Virus record (IMG/VR): IMGVR_UViG_3300044499_000058
Span: 1 to 30,931 of that record
Length of the DNA: 30,931 bases
Reading direction: 5' to 3' (one strand)
Source of the DNA: a virus
Shown here: positions 1 to 6,842 of the stretch, piece after piece
Numbering within the stretch: the first letter of the stretch is position 1
Layout: each line of letters begins with the position of its first letter
The notes under the pieces: generated by a model
What the model was told of the DNA's origin: nothing
Database searches by the model: none
Seen by the model: the letters and a program-made list of their open reading frames with translations, nothing else
Translations under genes and position numbers: made by a program

Positions 1-1082
1 CCGACGCGCGCCGGATCATTCAACGGCTCGCCGCGGTCGATCGGATCAACCCCGCCATCGACCAGGGAGCGGCCGATCGCGCCCTGGCCGCCCATTTCCG
101 CGCCGTCGGATTGGACCCTCTGCCCGTTCAGTGGGTGACGGACGCTCAGATCGCATATTTCACCGTGTATAAGGCCGCGGAGTCCGCCGCGAGGTCCGCC
201 GCGGAGTCCGCCGCGGAGTCCGCCGCGTGGTCCGCCGCGGAGTCCGCCGCGGAGTCCGCCGCGTGGTCCGCCGCGTGGTCCGCCGCGTGGTCCGCCGCGA
301 GGTCCGCCGCGTGGTCCGCCGCGAGGTCCGCCGCGTGGTCCGCCGCGTGGTCCGCCGCGTGGTCCGCCGCGTGGTCCGCCGCGGGGTCCGCCGCGAGGTC
401 CGCCGCGGAGTCCGCCGCGGGGTCCGCCGCGGGGTCCGCCGCGGGGTCCGCCGCGAGGTCCGCCGCGAGGTCCGCCGCGTGGTCCGCCGCGAGGTCCGCC
501 GCGAGGTCCGCCGCGGGGTCCGCCGCGATTGATCGGTGGATCGGGATCTGGCTACCCTTCGTGGATGCCTTCGAGGCGGGCTTGTGGCTATTTTGGGTCC
601 TGCCGGATCGGGTCCTCGCGGTCCCGCGCCCGGCGATTCGGATCCTGGACAATCAACTCCACTGCGCCGATGGGCCAGCAGTCCGCTGGCCAGGAGGCGC
701 ACAGTATTTCTTTTGGCGGGGCATCCAGGTCTCCGCCGATGTGGTGCTGCACCCGGAACGCCTGGCAGCCCGGCAGGCCCTGACGGAACGGAATGCCGAG
801 GTCCGGCGGGTGATGGTCGAGCGCATCGGCCATGATCGGTTCATCACCGAGCTCGACCTTCGCCCGGTGCACCAGGACGAGACCGGGTCGCTGTACCGCG
901 TGGGCCTGGCCGAGGATGAGCCGCTCGTGATCGTGCACGTCACCAATGCCACTCCAGAGCCGGACGGATCTCGACGTCGCTTCTTCCTCCGGGTGCCGCC
1001 GGAGATGGAGCGGGCCCGGCAGGCGGTGGCGTGGACCTTTGGACTTCCGGAGCGCGAGTACCGGCCGCTGGAAGAGTCGTGA
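1..1082 (+). CDS. DUF6745-like protein with 29 SAA tetrapeptide repeats (5' partial)
   Basis: The frame is open from position 3 to the stop at 1080-1082, so the true start is probably left of the window; the first possible start inside is a TTG at 111. Residues encoded at 180-527 are 29 tandem four-residue units X-Ser-Ala-Ala, where X is Glu, Arg, Trp or Gly. The C-terminal half (about 528-1082) has features I associate with DUF6745: GPAVRWPGG, a WRGIQVSADVV stretch, NAEVRRVMVERIG, DETGSLYRV, NATPEPDGSRRRF and AVAWTFG. No biochemical function is established for this domain to my knowledge. The stop overlaps a GTG that could start the transposase, and the ATG I prefer lies 20 nt downstream, so the two genes are probably co-transcribed. 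A role in the phage early operon is inferred from position only. Confidence 0.7.
   Translation, partial: DARRIIQRLAAVDRINPAIDQGAADRALAAHFRAVGLDPLPVQWVTDAQIAYFTVYKAAESAARSAAESAAESAAWSAAESAAESAAWSAAWSAAWSAARSAAWSAARSAAWSAAWSAAWSAAWSAAGSAARSAAESAAGSAAGSAAGSAARSAARSAAWSAARSAARSAAGSAAIDRWIGIWLPFVDAFEAGLWLFWVLPDRVLAVPRPAIRILDNQLHCADGPAVRWPGGAQYFFWRGIQVSADVVLHPERLAARQALTERNAEVRRVMVERIGHDRFITELDLRPVHQDETGSLYRVGLAEDEPLVIVHVTNATPEPDGSRRRFFLRVPPEMERARQAVAWTFGLPEREYRPLEES
180..527 (+). repeat. 29-copy 12-bp in-frame tandem repeat array
   Basis: The period is 12 bp: an NNG codon followed by tcc gcc gcg. Only the first codon varies, and only among GAG, AGG, TGG and GGG. Unit order by residue is E R E E W E E W W W R W R W W W W G R E G G G R R W R R G. 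Trp units cluster in the middle and Gly/Arg units at the 3' end. The constant synonymous codons for Ser-Ala-Ala indicate expansion by DNA duplication or slippage rather than protein-level convergence. The array is free of stops in every frame, which creates long shadow reading frames on both strands. Confidence 0.95.
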
Positions 1083-1102
1083 TCATCCCCCCGGAGACGA
1101 AG

Positions 1103-2836
1103 ATGGCGCTGGCGAATGTAATCGAGGCGGCATCGGGCTCGGCCGAGCGGGCCCTGGCGATCGAGCGATACGCCCGGGAATGGGGAATCAGCCAGACCAC
1201 GGCGCGCCGGCACGCAGGGATCCGGGTCCGGCCCTCGGTGGGACCGCCGCGCCCCTATCCCGTCCCCACCGAGGCCCTCGAGCAAGCGCTCGCCATCTGG
1301 CTTTCGAGCGCCACCGAGAAGTACGAGACGGCGACGATGCCGCTCGCCGACGTCATCGACCTGTGCGAGATGAACGGGATCTGGCAGGCCGGGCAGATCT
1401 CGCGGGGGCAGCTCCAGCGCTACATCCGGGAGCGCCACATCACCCTCGAGGATCAGCGGCGGGGTACGCCCTGGATCCAGCAGCGGAGCGAGCACCCGAA
1501 CCACGTCCACCTGGCGGATGTAACGCGCTGCCGCCAGTGGTACCTGCGGGATGACGGCCACGTGGACGTCCAGAGCTACAAGCGTGGCACGGCCGAATAC
1601 CGGAACAAAGACCTCCGCGGCGGCGTCCCGCTCTTCCGGTATGTCCTGGTGGATCACGCGAGCGGGCTGCCCTATGTCCAGTACTGCACGGACGAGACGG
1701 CGGCGACGCTTTTGACCTTCCTGGCCGGCGGCTGGCTGCCCAAGCGCCAACGGCAGGCTCCCGGCCTGCACGGCCCGGCCCTTCGCTGGTGGCCGGTGCC
1801 GTTCGAGCCGGATCGCTACGACGAATGGGCGGGCCTGCCGGAGCTGCGCGATTACTACTTCCGCGGGGCCCCCCGACTCCTCGTCGTCGATCGCGCCAGC
1901 CAGAACCAATCGGAGTTCACGCGGGAGCTGTGCCGCCGCCTAGGGATCGAGCTGGTCATCGCCCAGGAAGCGCGGGCCAAGGGCGCCGTCGAGACCATGA
2001 TGTGGATCTGGGAACGGAAGTTCGAGACGCGCCTGGCGACCCAGCCCGCGACCGACCTCACCACTCTGAACGTCTGGGCGCTCGACTTTCTCGCTCACTG
2101 GTGCCGGAAGGCCGTCCACTCACGCCATGGCATGACGCGGAGCCAGGCCTGGGCGCTGATCCAGCCCGAGCAGCTCCGCGAGCTGCCCGCCTGGCCGATC
2201 TTCCGGGAGCTGGCGCGCCGGGCGCCCGAACCCCGCCTCGTCAAGAGCGGCGAGCCGGGCTGCGGGGTCATTCATCATGAGGGGCGCGTGTGGCGCTTGG
2301 CCGATGCGAGCCTGATCGGTCAGATCGTCCAGGTCTCCTATTCGGTCTTCAGCCCGGCGACGCTGGAAGCCAGGGCGGTGGACGGGCGCGTGTTCCTTCT
2401 GGAGGCCGTCGAGCGAGACCGCTTCGGCTTCTCGCTCCGCGCCCCCCTCATCGGCCAGGCCCACGCTCGGCATCCCGACACGCCGACCCAGGAGACCCAG
2501 AAGCGCCTGGAGGCCGTCCGGACCGCGCTCCCCCCGCTCGAGGTGTTCGGGCGCGAGGGGGAGAAGCGCGACGTGCCGAGCCTCTTGCCACCGCGGCGGG
2601 GCGTGGAGATCTCGGTGGACCTGGACCGGGGGGCGCGGGAAATCACGGAAGGCCAGTTCAATCGCCGGGTCCGGGCGAAACTCGGCCGGGCGCTCGCGGA
2701 AGAAGAAGGGGCCGAGCGCGATCGATGGTTCAGCGCGGCGGCCACGTTACCCGAGGCGAAGGTGGAGGAGTTCATCGCCTGGTGCCTGGCCCGGGTCCCG
2801 ATCGCCTCGCCCAAGATCGTGAGCGTCTCCCGATGA
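1103..2836 (+). CDS. Mu-type DDE transposase (MuA-like)
   Basis: This is the transposase expected to bind the phage ends and catalyse strand transfer during integration and replicative transposition. The 577-residue product has an N-terminal HTH-like segment (about 18-38), then an RNase-H/integrase core. Likely catalytic residues are D139 (HLADVTRC), D263 (LLVVDRASQN) and E297 (AKGAVETMM); the 34-residue D-to-E step is typical of DDE enzymes. A C-terminal beta-barrel region follows. The last 30 or so residues resemble the part of MuA that contacts MuB. I chose ATG 1103 because GGAG lies 6 nt upstream; a GTG at 1079, overlapping the previous stop, is an alternative. The stop overlaps the ATPase start as ATGA. 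MuA is longer (663 aa), so the N-terminal end-binding region looks reduced. Confidence 0.9.
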   Translation: MALANVIEAASGSAERALAIERYAREWGISQTTARRHAGIRVRPSVGPPRPYPVPTEALEQALAIWLSSATEKYETATMPLADVIDLCEMNGIWQAGQISRGQLQRYIRERHITLEDQRRGTPWIQQRSEHPNHVHLADVTRCRQWYLRDDGHVDVQSYKRGTAEYRNKDLRGGVPLFRYVLVDHASGLPYVQYCTDETAATLLTFLAGGWLPKRQRQAPGLHGPALRWWPVPFEPDRYDEWAGLPELRDYYFRGAPRLLVVDRASQNQSEFTRELCRRLGIELVIAQEARAKGAVETMMWIWERKFETRLATQPATDLTTLNVWALDFLAHWCRKAVHSRHGMTRSQAWALIQPEQLRELPAWPIFRELARRAPEPRLVKSGEPGCGVIHHEGRVWRLADASLIGQIVQVSYSVFSPATLEARAVDGRVFLLEAVERDRFGFSLRAPLIGQAHARHPDTPTQETQKRLEAVRTALPPLEVFGREGEKRDVPSLLPPRRGVEISVDLDRGAREITEGQFNRRVRAKLGRALAEEEGAERDRWFSAAATLPEAKVEEFIAWCLARVPIASPKIVSVSR

Positions 2837-4104
2837 AGGTCCCCAGGAGCGCGCCCACCCTGAAGGACGTGCGGAGCTATTTGGCCTCGCGGCGTCCGCC
2901 TGTGTCTGATGCGGTCATTGCCCGGCGGGCGACGGAGATTCTCCGGCGCTGGGGGATTGCCCGGAACGGCGTGACCGTGTCCCGGCCGCTCGTCTGCATG
3001 CTCCGAGGGGGCCACGCGGGGCGGCGGCACTATCACCCGAAAAGCCACGCGATCTGGGAGGCCATGGTCGCGCTCGGAGTGATTCCGGCCCTCCCCAGGG
3101 AAGTCCTCGCCGAACGCGACGCGGTCCTCGCCCGCAAAGGAGCGTCCCCGTGGACGCAATGGTACTGGCGCAAGAAAGCCGAGGCGCTCCAGGCGAAGCT
3201 GGGCCGCGGCGCCGATCAGGAGGTGAAAGAAGTCCCCATGCTCACCGCACCGATGCTCCGGTATTTCGGGTTCACCCGGAACCCGGTCTTCGACGAGATC
3301 AAACATCCCCGGGACGTCTGGTGGGGCAGCCAGCACAAGGAGGCCAAGGCCGTCCTCATCGAGGCGGCCGAGCAGGCGCGCTTTATCCGGTTGGCGGGGC
3401 GGCGCGGCGCCGGGAAATCGCTCGTGGCGGCCGCTGTGGAGCAGGAGCTCAAGCAGCGCGACGACATCACCCTGGTCCAGCCGAGCGCCGTCATCACCCA
3501 CGGGCTCAGCGAGCTGGACCTGGTGAGCGCGGTGATCCAGGCGATCAAGCGCAAGACGGACGCCAAGGACGAAGTATTCCCCGAAGCCCAGAACCGCGTC
3601 AAGCGGGCGCTCGCGATGCGATATCTGTTGATCCAGCAACGCCGCCAGAACCGCCAGGTGGTCGTCTGGATCGATGAGGCCCACGAGCTCCGGGCGGCGA
3701 CGTATCTCTCGCTCAAGCGCTTCCTGGACGAAGTGGACGGCCTGGGCCGGCGGCTCCTGGGGATCGTCCTGATCGGCCAGGACCCCGAGGCGGCCTATAA
3801 TCCGCGGACGCGGGACCTGAGCGAGGTCACGCTGCGCCTGCAGACGTATCGGCTGCAGCCCATGAACCAGGAAATCCCCGACTACCTTCGCCACAAGATC
3901 CAGCGCGCCGAAGGCAGCATCGGGGACGTCATCACCCCCGCGGCGCTCAAGGCGATCGGCACCCGCTGCGCGTTTCCGCTGGACGCCAATGTCCTCTTCG
4001 CCCAGCTCCTGATCGAGGCCTATGACAACAAGAAGAAGCCGATCGGCCGCGAGCACGTCGAGGAGGCCATGCCGGCGGAGGAGACGGAGGAGGTGGCGGG
4101 GTGA
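2833..4104 (+). CDS. AAA+ ATPase, MuB/ExeA-like transposition activator
   Basis: This is the ATP-dependent DNA-binding partner of the transposase, expected to choose target DNA, stimulate strand transfer and give target immunity. The product has 423 residues. Residues 1-135 form a basic extension with helix-turn-helix character. The AAA+ domain begins near residue 141 with YFGFTRNPVF, as in ExeA-like ATPases. Walker A is GRRGAGKS (189-196) and Walker B is VVVWIDEAHEL with D281 and E282. MuB is about 312 residues, so the N-terminal extension is unusually long. The start overlaps the transposase stop by 4 nt. A strong internal ribosome site before an in-frame ATG at 3238 could give a shorter ATPase-only form. 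Confidence 0.88.
   Translation: MKVPRSAPTLKDVRSYLASRRPPVSDAVIARRATEILRRWGIARNGVTVSRPLVCMLRGGHAGRRHYHPKSHAIWEAMVALGVIPALPREVLAERDAVLARKGASPWTQWYWRKKAEALQAKLGRGADQEVKEVPMLTAPMLRYFGFTRNPVFDEIKHPRDVWWGSQHKEAKAVLIEAAEQARFIRLAGRRGAGKSLVAAAVEQELKQRDDITLVQPSAVITHGLSELDLVSAVIQAIKRKTDAKDEVFPEAQNRVKRALAMRYLLIQQRRQNRQVVVWIDEAHELRAATYLSLKRFLDEVDGLGRRLLGIVLIGQDPEAAYNPRTRDLSEVTLRLQTYRLQPMNQEIPDYLRHKIQRAEGSIGDVITPAALKAIGTRCAFPLDANVLFAQLLIEAYDNKKKPIGREHVEEAMPAEETEEVAG
3218..3226 (+). promoter_or_regulatory. Strong Shine-Dalgarno inside the MuB-like gene
   Basis: AGGAGGTGA lies 11 nt before an in-frame ATG at 3238. That ATG is the first residue of the conserved ATPase part (MLTAPMLRYFGF). It could initiate a 288-residue form lacking the N-terminal HTH-like extension. 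The spacing is somewhat long, and GGAGGTGAA also encodes ordinary residues, so chance is possible. Confidence 0.4.
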
Positions 4105-4499
4105 GCGAGCCCGATCTGGCCCAGATGCTCCGGGAGCTCGCGGATCGCGGCTGGAAGCCCGTGCTCTACGCGGAGGCCCAGGAGTGGGTGTGCTATCCAC
4201 AGGCCCAGGTGCGCTGGTGGATCTCGTGCCGAGCGCCGGATCCCCTCGGGGCGGCGCGCACACTCTGGGAACATGTCCGCGTGCATCCGAACGAGCCGCC
4301 GCTCCTCTGGCGGGAGTCGCCGGCACTCCCGGACCAGTTCGGCCGCGACCCCCTCTGTGAGGACGCGTTGCCGCCCGCTCGCAAGCCCCTGCAACAAGGG
4401 CCGCCGCCGGAGACGAGCACCGCTGCGGCCCGTCCCCCGATCGAGTACGGCCGCTCGATCTTCGCCGGTCTCTTCGGGGGCGGGAGGCGTGGGCGATGA
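4101..4499 (+). CDS. Hypothetical early protein, 132 aa
   Basis: I do not recognise this family. The GTG start overlaps the MuB stop (GTGA) and the stop overlaps the next start (ATGA), so it is a coupled member of the early operon. The N-terminal 70 residues are Trp-rich (GWKPVLYAE, QEWVCY, QVRWWISC). The rest is Pro/Arg-rich and probably disordered, ending in GLFGGGRRGR. There is no signal peptide or membrane segment. Its place just after the transposition genes matches the semi-essential early region of Mu-like phages, where small host-takeover or DNA-protection proteins lie. Confidence 0.7.
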   Translation: MSEPDLAQMLRELADRGWKPVLYAEAQEWVCYPQAQVRWWISCRAPDPLGAARTLWEHVRVHPNEPPLLWRESPALPDQFGRDPLCEDALPPARKPLQQGPPPETSTAAARPPIEYGRSIFAGLFGGGRRGR

Positions 4500-4744
4500 T
4501 CACGCCGCGCCGATACTGGCTGTCGATTGCAGCGCTCCTGGCGGCGTGCCTCCTGCTGGCGGGGGGCTGGCGGGAGACATGGCTCCACGCCCGATATGAG
4601 TCGCGCGTGCAGCAGGTCCGCTGGGAGGAACAGGAGGCGCGCCTGCAGTTGGCGCGGGATCAGGTGGACGCGCTGATGGGGCGGCTCGGGCTCCCGAAGT
4701 GGTGGAAGAATTGGAAGCCGCCGAAGCAGGAGGCGCTGCGATGA
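4496..4744 (+). CDS. Small single-pass membrane protein, 82 aa
   Basis: The start overlaps the previous stop as ATGA, and the next gene starts in the same way. Residues 8-23 form one hydrophobic segment (LSIAALLAACLLLAGG) preceded by Arg residues. A charged, probably helical tail rich in Glu, Gln and Arg follows, then a Lys/Trp-rich end. The likely topology has the N-terminus inside. The Leu-Ala-Ala-Cys within the helix could be a lipobox, but charged residues before it are few. The family is not recognised. Confidence 0.65.
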   Translation: MITPRRYWLSIAALLAACLLLAGGWRETWLHARYESRVQQVRWEEQEARLQLARDQVDALMGRLGLPKWWKNWKPPKQEALR

Positions 4745-4929
4745 CGAGGATCCAATTCTGGACAGGCTCGGCGGAGGGCGACCTCGAGCTGGGCTTCTGG
4801 TTCATCGTGATCTACGCGGGCGCCGTTGTGCTCGCGATGGCGGTCGCCGCGCTCGCCGATGTCCTCCAGGCCTGGTGGGACCGGCGGCGGGCTGCCCGGC
4901 GCCCGCGCCGGATCCGGAGGGCCGCGTGA
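4741..4929 (+). CDS. Small membrane protein, 62 aa
   Basis: ATG 4741 overlaps the previous stop (ATGA); an in-frame start further upstream at 4699 would need a longer overlap. One strong membrane segment spans about residues 17-42 (ELGFWFIVIYAGAVVLAM and following). It is followed by a very basic tail of Arg and Ala residues, placing the C-terminus in the cytoplasm. It sits beside another membrane protein, so the two may act together at the host envelope. I recognise no family. Confidence 0.65.
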   Translation: MTRIQFWTGSAEGDLELGFWFIVIYAGAVVLAMAVAALADVLQAWWDRRRAARRPRRIRRAA

Positions 4930-5312
4930 CCGACACGCCGCGGACCCTTCTGGAGATCCTCGCCCCCTCGGACCGGCTCGTCCGGTTCTCGGACGTCCAG
5001 CACGAGATTGGCAACGGCCTCCAGTCCCCACGGGTTCACGCCGAGACCCTGCTCCATGTGCTGGAGTGCCTGGCCCGAACGGACCTGGTCGCCATCCAGC
5101 CGCTCCATGACCTGGCGATCCGGCGAGCGCGGAAGATTCTTGAAGGGATCGATGATACGGTCCGGCGGGTGCGGGCCATCGCCCCGGCGGACAAGGAGAG
5201 CCATGATGAAGACCCTCGAAAAGATCACGACCTGGGAGGAGGCCGACCAGGTGCTGGCGAACCTGGCGCTCGGCCGGCGGCAACTCGAGACGTTGGCGAT
5301 CGCCCGCGATGA
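4926..5312 (+). CDS. Hypothetical early protein overlapping gam, 128 aa
   Basis: The GTG start overlaps the previous stop (GTGA). The first 90 residues look like a compact helical, possibly winged-helix domain (TLLEILAPSDRLVRFSDVQ, then ETLLHVLECLARTDLV), reminiscent of small phage DNA-binding proteins; this is inference. The frame runs 107 nt into gam, and its last 35 residues are a Gly/Arg/Pro-rich reading of gam codons. Every neighbour overlaps by only 1-4 nt. A stop in another frame (5204-5206) would give a normal ATGA junction, so a one-base frameshift near 5190 is possible. Confidence 0.55.
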   Translation: MTDTPRTLLEILAPSDRLVRFSDVQHEIGNGLQSPRVHAETLLHVLECLARTDLVAIQPLHDLAIRRARKILEGIDDTVRRVRAIAPADKESHDEDPRKDHDLGGGRPGAGEPGARPAATRDVGDRPR

Positions 5313-5685
5313 CCAGGTGCAGCGGGCCAAGGCGGACTGCGACCGGCAGGGCGCGCCGATCCTGGACCGGATTGCCGCGCTCGAAGCCGAACTGCATCGC
5401 TTCGCGCTGACGCACCAGGAGGACCTGGCCGGGCGCTCGAAGCAGTTGACCTTTGGCCGGGTGGGATTCCTCCTGGTCCATGAGGTCGGGATCCGCTCCG
5501 TGAAGAAGGCCATCGCCTGGCTCGTCGAGTCGAAACGGTGGGCCTACCTCCGGGTCAAGCACGAGCTGAACAAGGAGACGCTCCGGGACGCGCCGCCGGA
5601 AGTGCTCAAGGCCTGCGGAGCCCGGGTGCGAAGCCGCGACCAGTTCTGGTACGAGATCGACGACCAGCGGGTCGCCGTCGAGTGA
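5206..5685 (+). CDS. gam: Gam-like host-nuclease inhibitor
   Basis: This is a Mu Gam homologue, expected to bind the ends of linear phage DNA and block host exonucleases (the RecBCD type). The 159-residue product has the family pattern: an N-terminal TWEEADQVLANLA segment, a long coiled coil (about 35-75, including ILDRIAALEAEL), then a C-terminal domain with GRVGFLLVHEVG and a WLVESKRWAYLRVK stretch. An AAGGAG site lies 7 nt before ATG 5206; the adjacent ATG 5203 is an alternative. Mu Gam is about 174 residues, so the protein is full length. It lies after the transposition genes, as in Mu. Confidence 0.88.
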   Translation: MKTLEKITTWEEADQVLANLALGRRQLETLAIARDDQVQRAKADCDRQGAPILDRIAALEAELHRFALTHQEDLAGRSKQLTFGRVGFLLVHEVGIRSVKKAIAWLVESKRWAYLRVKHELNKETLRDAPPEVLKACGARVRSRDQFWYEIDDQRVAVE

Positions 5686-5735
5686 TGCTGGAGTTCGTTC
5701 ATGAGGTCAACCCGCAGCCACGAAGGGAGATGCCG

Positions 5736-5882
5736 ATGCGGACGCAAACATGCAAGGCGTGCGGACAGACGGGGCATAACAAACGGGGCTGCCCGAAGAA
5801 CGCCGTCGAGAAAGCGCGCCCGCCTCGGCGCCCGCGCCGCGTGAAAACGTCGGGGGGGGGGGGGCGGTTAGGAACGTGCTGA
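5736..5882 (+). CDS. Zinc-knuckle protein, truncated at a poly-G run
   Basis: The 48-residue product contains CKACGQTGHNKRGCP, a CCHC zinc knuckle (C-x2-C-x4-H-x4-C) of the retroviral nucleic-acid-binding type. A basic linker rich in Arg and Pro follows. I chose ATG 5736 because GAAGGGAG lies just upstream; ATG 5730 and an ATG at 5685 that overlaps the gam stop are in frame. The reading frame enters 13 consecutive G residues at 5852-5864 and stops soon after. With one more G, or two fewer, it would join the reading frame ending at 5950. The annotated end is therefore probably an artefact or a switched-off state. Confidence 0.6.
   Translation: MRTQTCKACGQTGHNKRGCPKNAVEKARPPRRPRRVKTSGGGGRLGTC
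5852..5864 (+). repeat. 13-G homopolymer in a coding region
   Basis: Thirteen consecutive G residues lie inside the zinc-knuckle gene. As written, the upstream frame ends at 5882. A run of 14 or 11 G would fuse it to the downstream helical segment ending at 5950. Such tracts are prone to slippage in replication and to errors in sequencing. Confidence 0.9.
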
Positions 5883-5950
5883 CGCGGCTGCGGGAGCAGC
5901 GCGCCCAGATCGACGCCGCGATCGCGGCCCTGGAGCAGCTCGGCGAGTGA
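5876..5950 (+). pseudogene. Out-of-frame C-terminal part of the zinc-knuckle protein
   Basis: This stretch encodes VLTRLREQRAQIDAAIAAL and a short tail, a helix typical of the C-terminus of small phage proteins. Its stop (5948-5950) overlaps the next GTG start as GTGA, exactly like intact junctions in this operon. This supports it being the real end of the zinc-knuckle gene, separated by the poly-G frame change. It has no convincing ribosome site of its own. Confidence 0.6.
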
Positions 5951-6156
5951 AGATCGACTTCTACGCGGTGAAGGGACGCCCGGGGCGCGTCGAGCCGGAC
6001 CTGGACCATGAGCTGCCGGCCGGCGACGCCATCAACCGGGCCAAAGCCGGCGAGCCCGTCCTGATCAAACTGTGGCTCCGGACGGAAGGCCAGCCGGATC
6101 TCCAGGACCTGGAGCGCCGGCTGGCTGAGGCGCTGGCGCCGCTGGGGTTGAGGTGA
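5947..6156 (+). CDS. Hypothetical small early protein, 69 aa
   Basis: The GTG start overlaps the 5950 stop. The product begins MKIDFYAVKG and has a mixed beta-alpha pattern with a C-terminal amphipathic helix (LQDLERRLAEALAPLG). It has no Cys, signal peptide or membrane segment. I recognise no family. It is probably a soluble early protein co-translated with its neighbours. Confidence 0.65.
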   Translation: MKIDFYAVKGRPGRVEPDLDHELPAGDAINRAKAGEPVLIKLWLRTEGQPDLQDLERRLAEALAPLGLR

Positions 6157-6160
6157 GGCC

Positions 6161-6382
6161 ATGATGACGGTGCGGTACCCTTCGGGCCTGTCGATCACCT
6201 ACAACGAGGCGAACTGGCTCGTGTACAAAACCGACAGTGCCGCCTGGGAGCTCTACACCCGGAATCCCAAGAGCGGCGGCTTTTGGGTGGCCAGCATTCA
6301 GAACTCGGCCGGCGCGCTGGTCGAAGTCCGGCCTGCGTGTCGAGTGGAACAGGTCCCCCGTCCGGCCTCACGGAAGCGATGA
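6161..6382 (+). CDS. Hypothetical small early protein, 73 aa
   Basis: A good ribosome site (GAGGTGAGG) precedes two adjacent ATGs at 6161 and 6164. The product starts with a beta-rich segment (VRYPSGLSITYNEANWLVY) and has aromatic residues in its first 50 positions (WELYTRNP, GGFWVASIQ). A basic tail ends in RPASRKR. The pattern suggests a small beta-sheet domain. The stop overlaps the next start (ATGA). No family is recognised. Confidence 0.65.
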   Translation: MMTVRYPSGLSITYNEANWLVYKTDSAAWELYTRNPKSGGFWVASIQNSAGALVEVRPACRVEQVPRPASRKR

Positions 6383-6702
6383 TGCAGACCGATCTCTTCA
6401 ATCGGGGTCTTCAAAAGCGCGACCAGGCGCTCGGGCGCCTGGAGGCGCACTACGCCGGCTTTCTCCAGGCCATGCGCGAGGAAGCGCGGACGATCTGCCG
6501 CCGCGTGGGGCGGGTCACGACGGACGATCTCCGGACCGTCGCCAAGGTCCGGGGCGTGGATGACCCGGATCCTCACGTGTGGGGGGCGATCTTCAAGGAG
6601 CTGGACGACCGGGGCCGGCCGGTATGGCGGGCGCGCGGGCGAACGCCCTCGACGTTGCTCCGGAACAATGGCCGGCTCATCACGATCTGGGAGCTGCGAT
6701 GA
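6379..6702 (+). CDS. Small phage protein with winged-helix character, 107 aa
   Basis: ATG 6379 overlaps the previous stop; ATG 6382 follows directly. The helical N-terminus (residues 10-45) leads to GRVTTDDLRTVAKVRG, then HVWGAIFKELDDRG and a C-terminal GRLITIWELR. This resembles small phage proteins that carry a "T-x-D-D-L-R ... WGAIF ... W" pattern next to replication genes; I cannot name a function with confidence. DNA binding is inferred. Both ends are coupled to neighbours by ATGA overlaps. Confidence 0.65.
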   Translation: MMQTDLFNRGLQKRDQALGRLEAHYAGFLQAMREEARTICRRVGRVTTDDLRTVAKVRGVDDPDPHVWGAIFKELDDRGRPVWRARGRTPSTLLRNNGRLITIWELR

Positions 6703-6842
6703 GGACCTCGAGGGACATGATCTCGTACTATGCAGCCCAGGCGCGATGGCGCCGGCGCTTGCGGTGGCTCCTGCGGTCTCGGCTCGGAGAGCACTTCATG
6801 AAGGCCGTGGCCCGCGCCCGGAAAAGGTTCGCGGAGGGCTGA
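6699..6842 (+). CDS. Very small basic protein, 47 aa
   Basis: The start overlaps the previous stop as ATGA, and the stop (6840-6842) overlaps the next ATG as TGATG. The product is highly basic, with many Arg residues in helical segments (ARWRRRLRWLLRSRLG, KAVARARKRF). It could bind nucleic acid or be a membrane-surface peptide. Its reality rests on the coupled junctions and not on homology. Confidence 0.5.
   Translation: MRTSRDMISYYAAQARWRRRLRWLLRSRLGEHFMKAVARARKRFAEG

Noticed and set aside
180-527. Possible CRISPR array
   Set aside because: The period is 12 bp with no spacers, all units are in frame, and no cas genes are near.
653-1909. Long minus-strand reading frame (418 codons)
   Set aside because: It lies opposite the DUF6745 and transposase genes, has no domain pattern and is Arg/Pro/Gly-rich, as expected for the reverse of GC-rich codons.
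2338-4503. 721-codon minus-strand reading frame
   Set aside because: It mirrors the MuB-like gene and its flanks; its protein lacks any fold signature and the + strand has clear Walker motifs.
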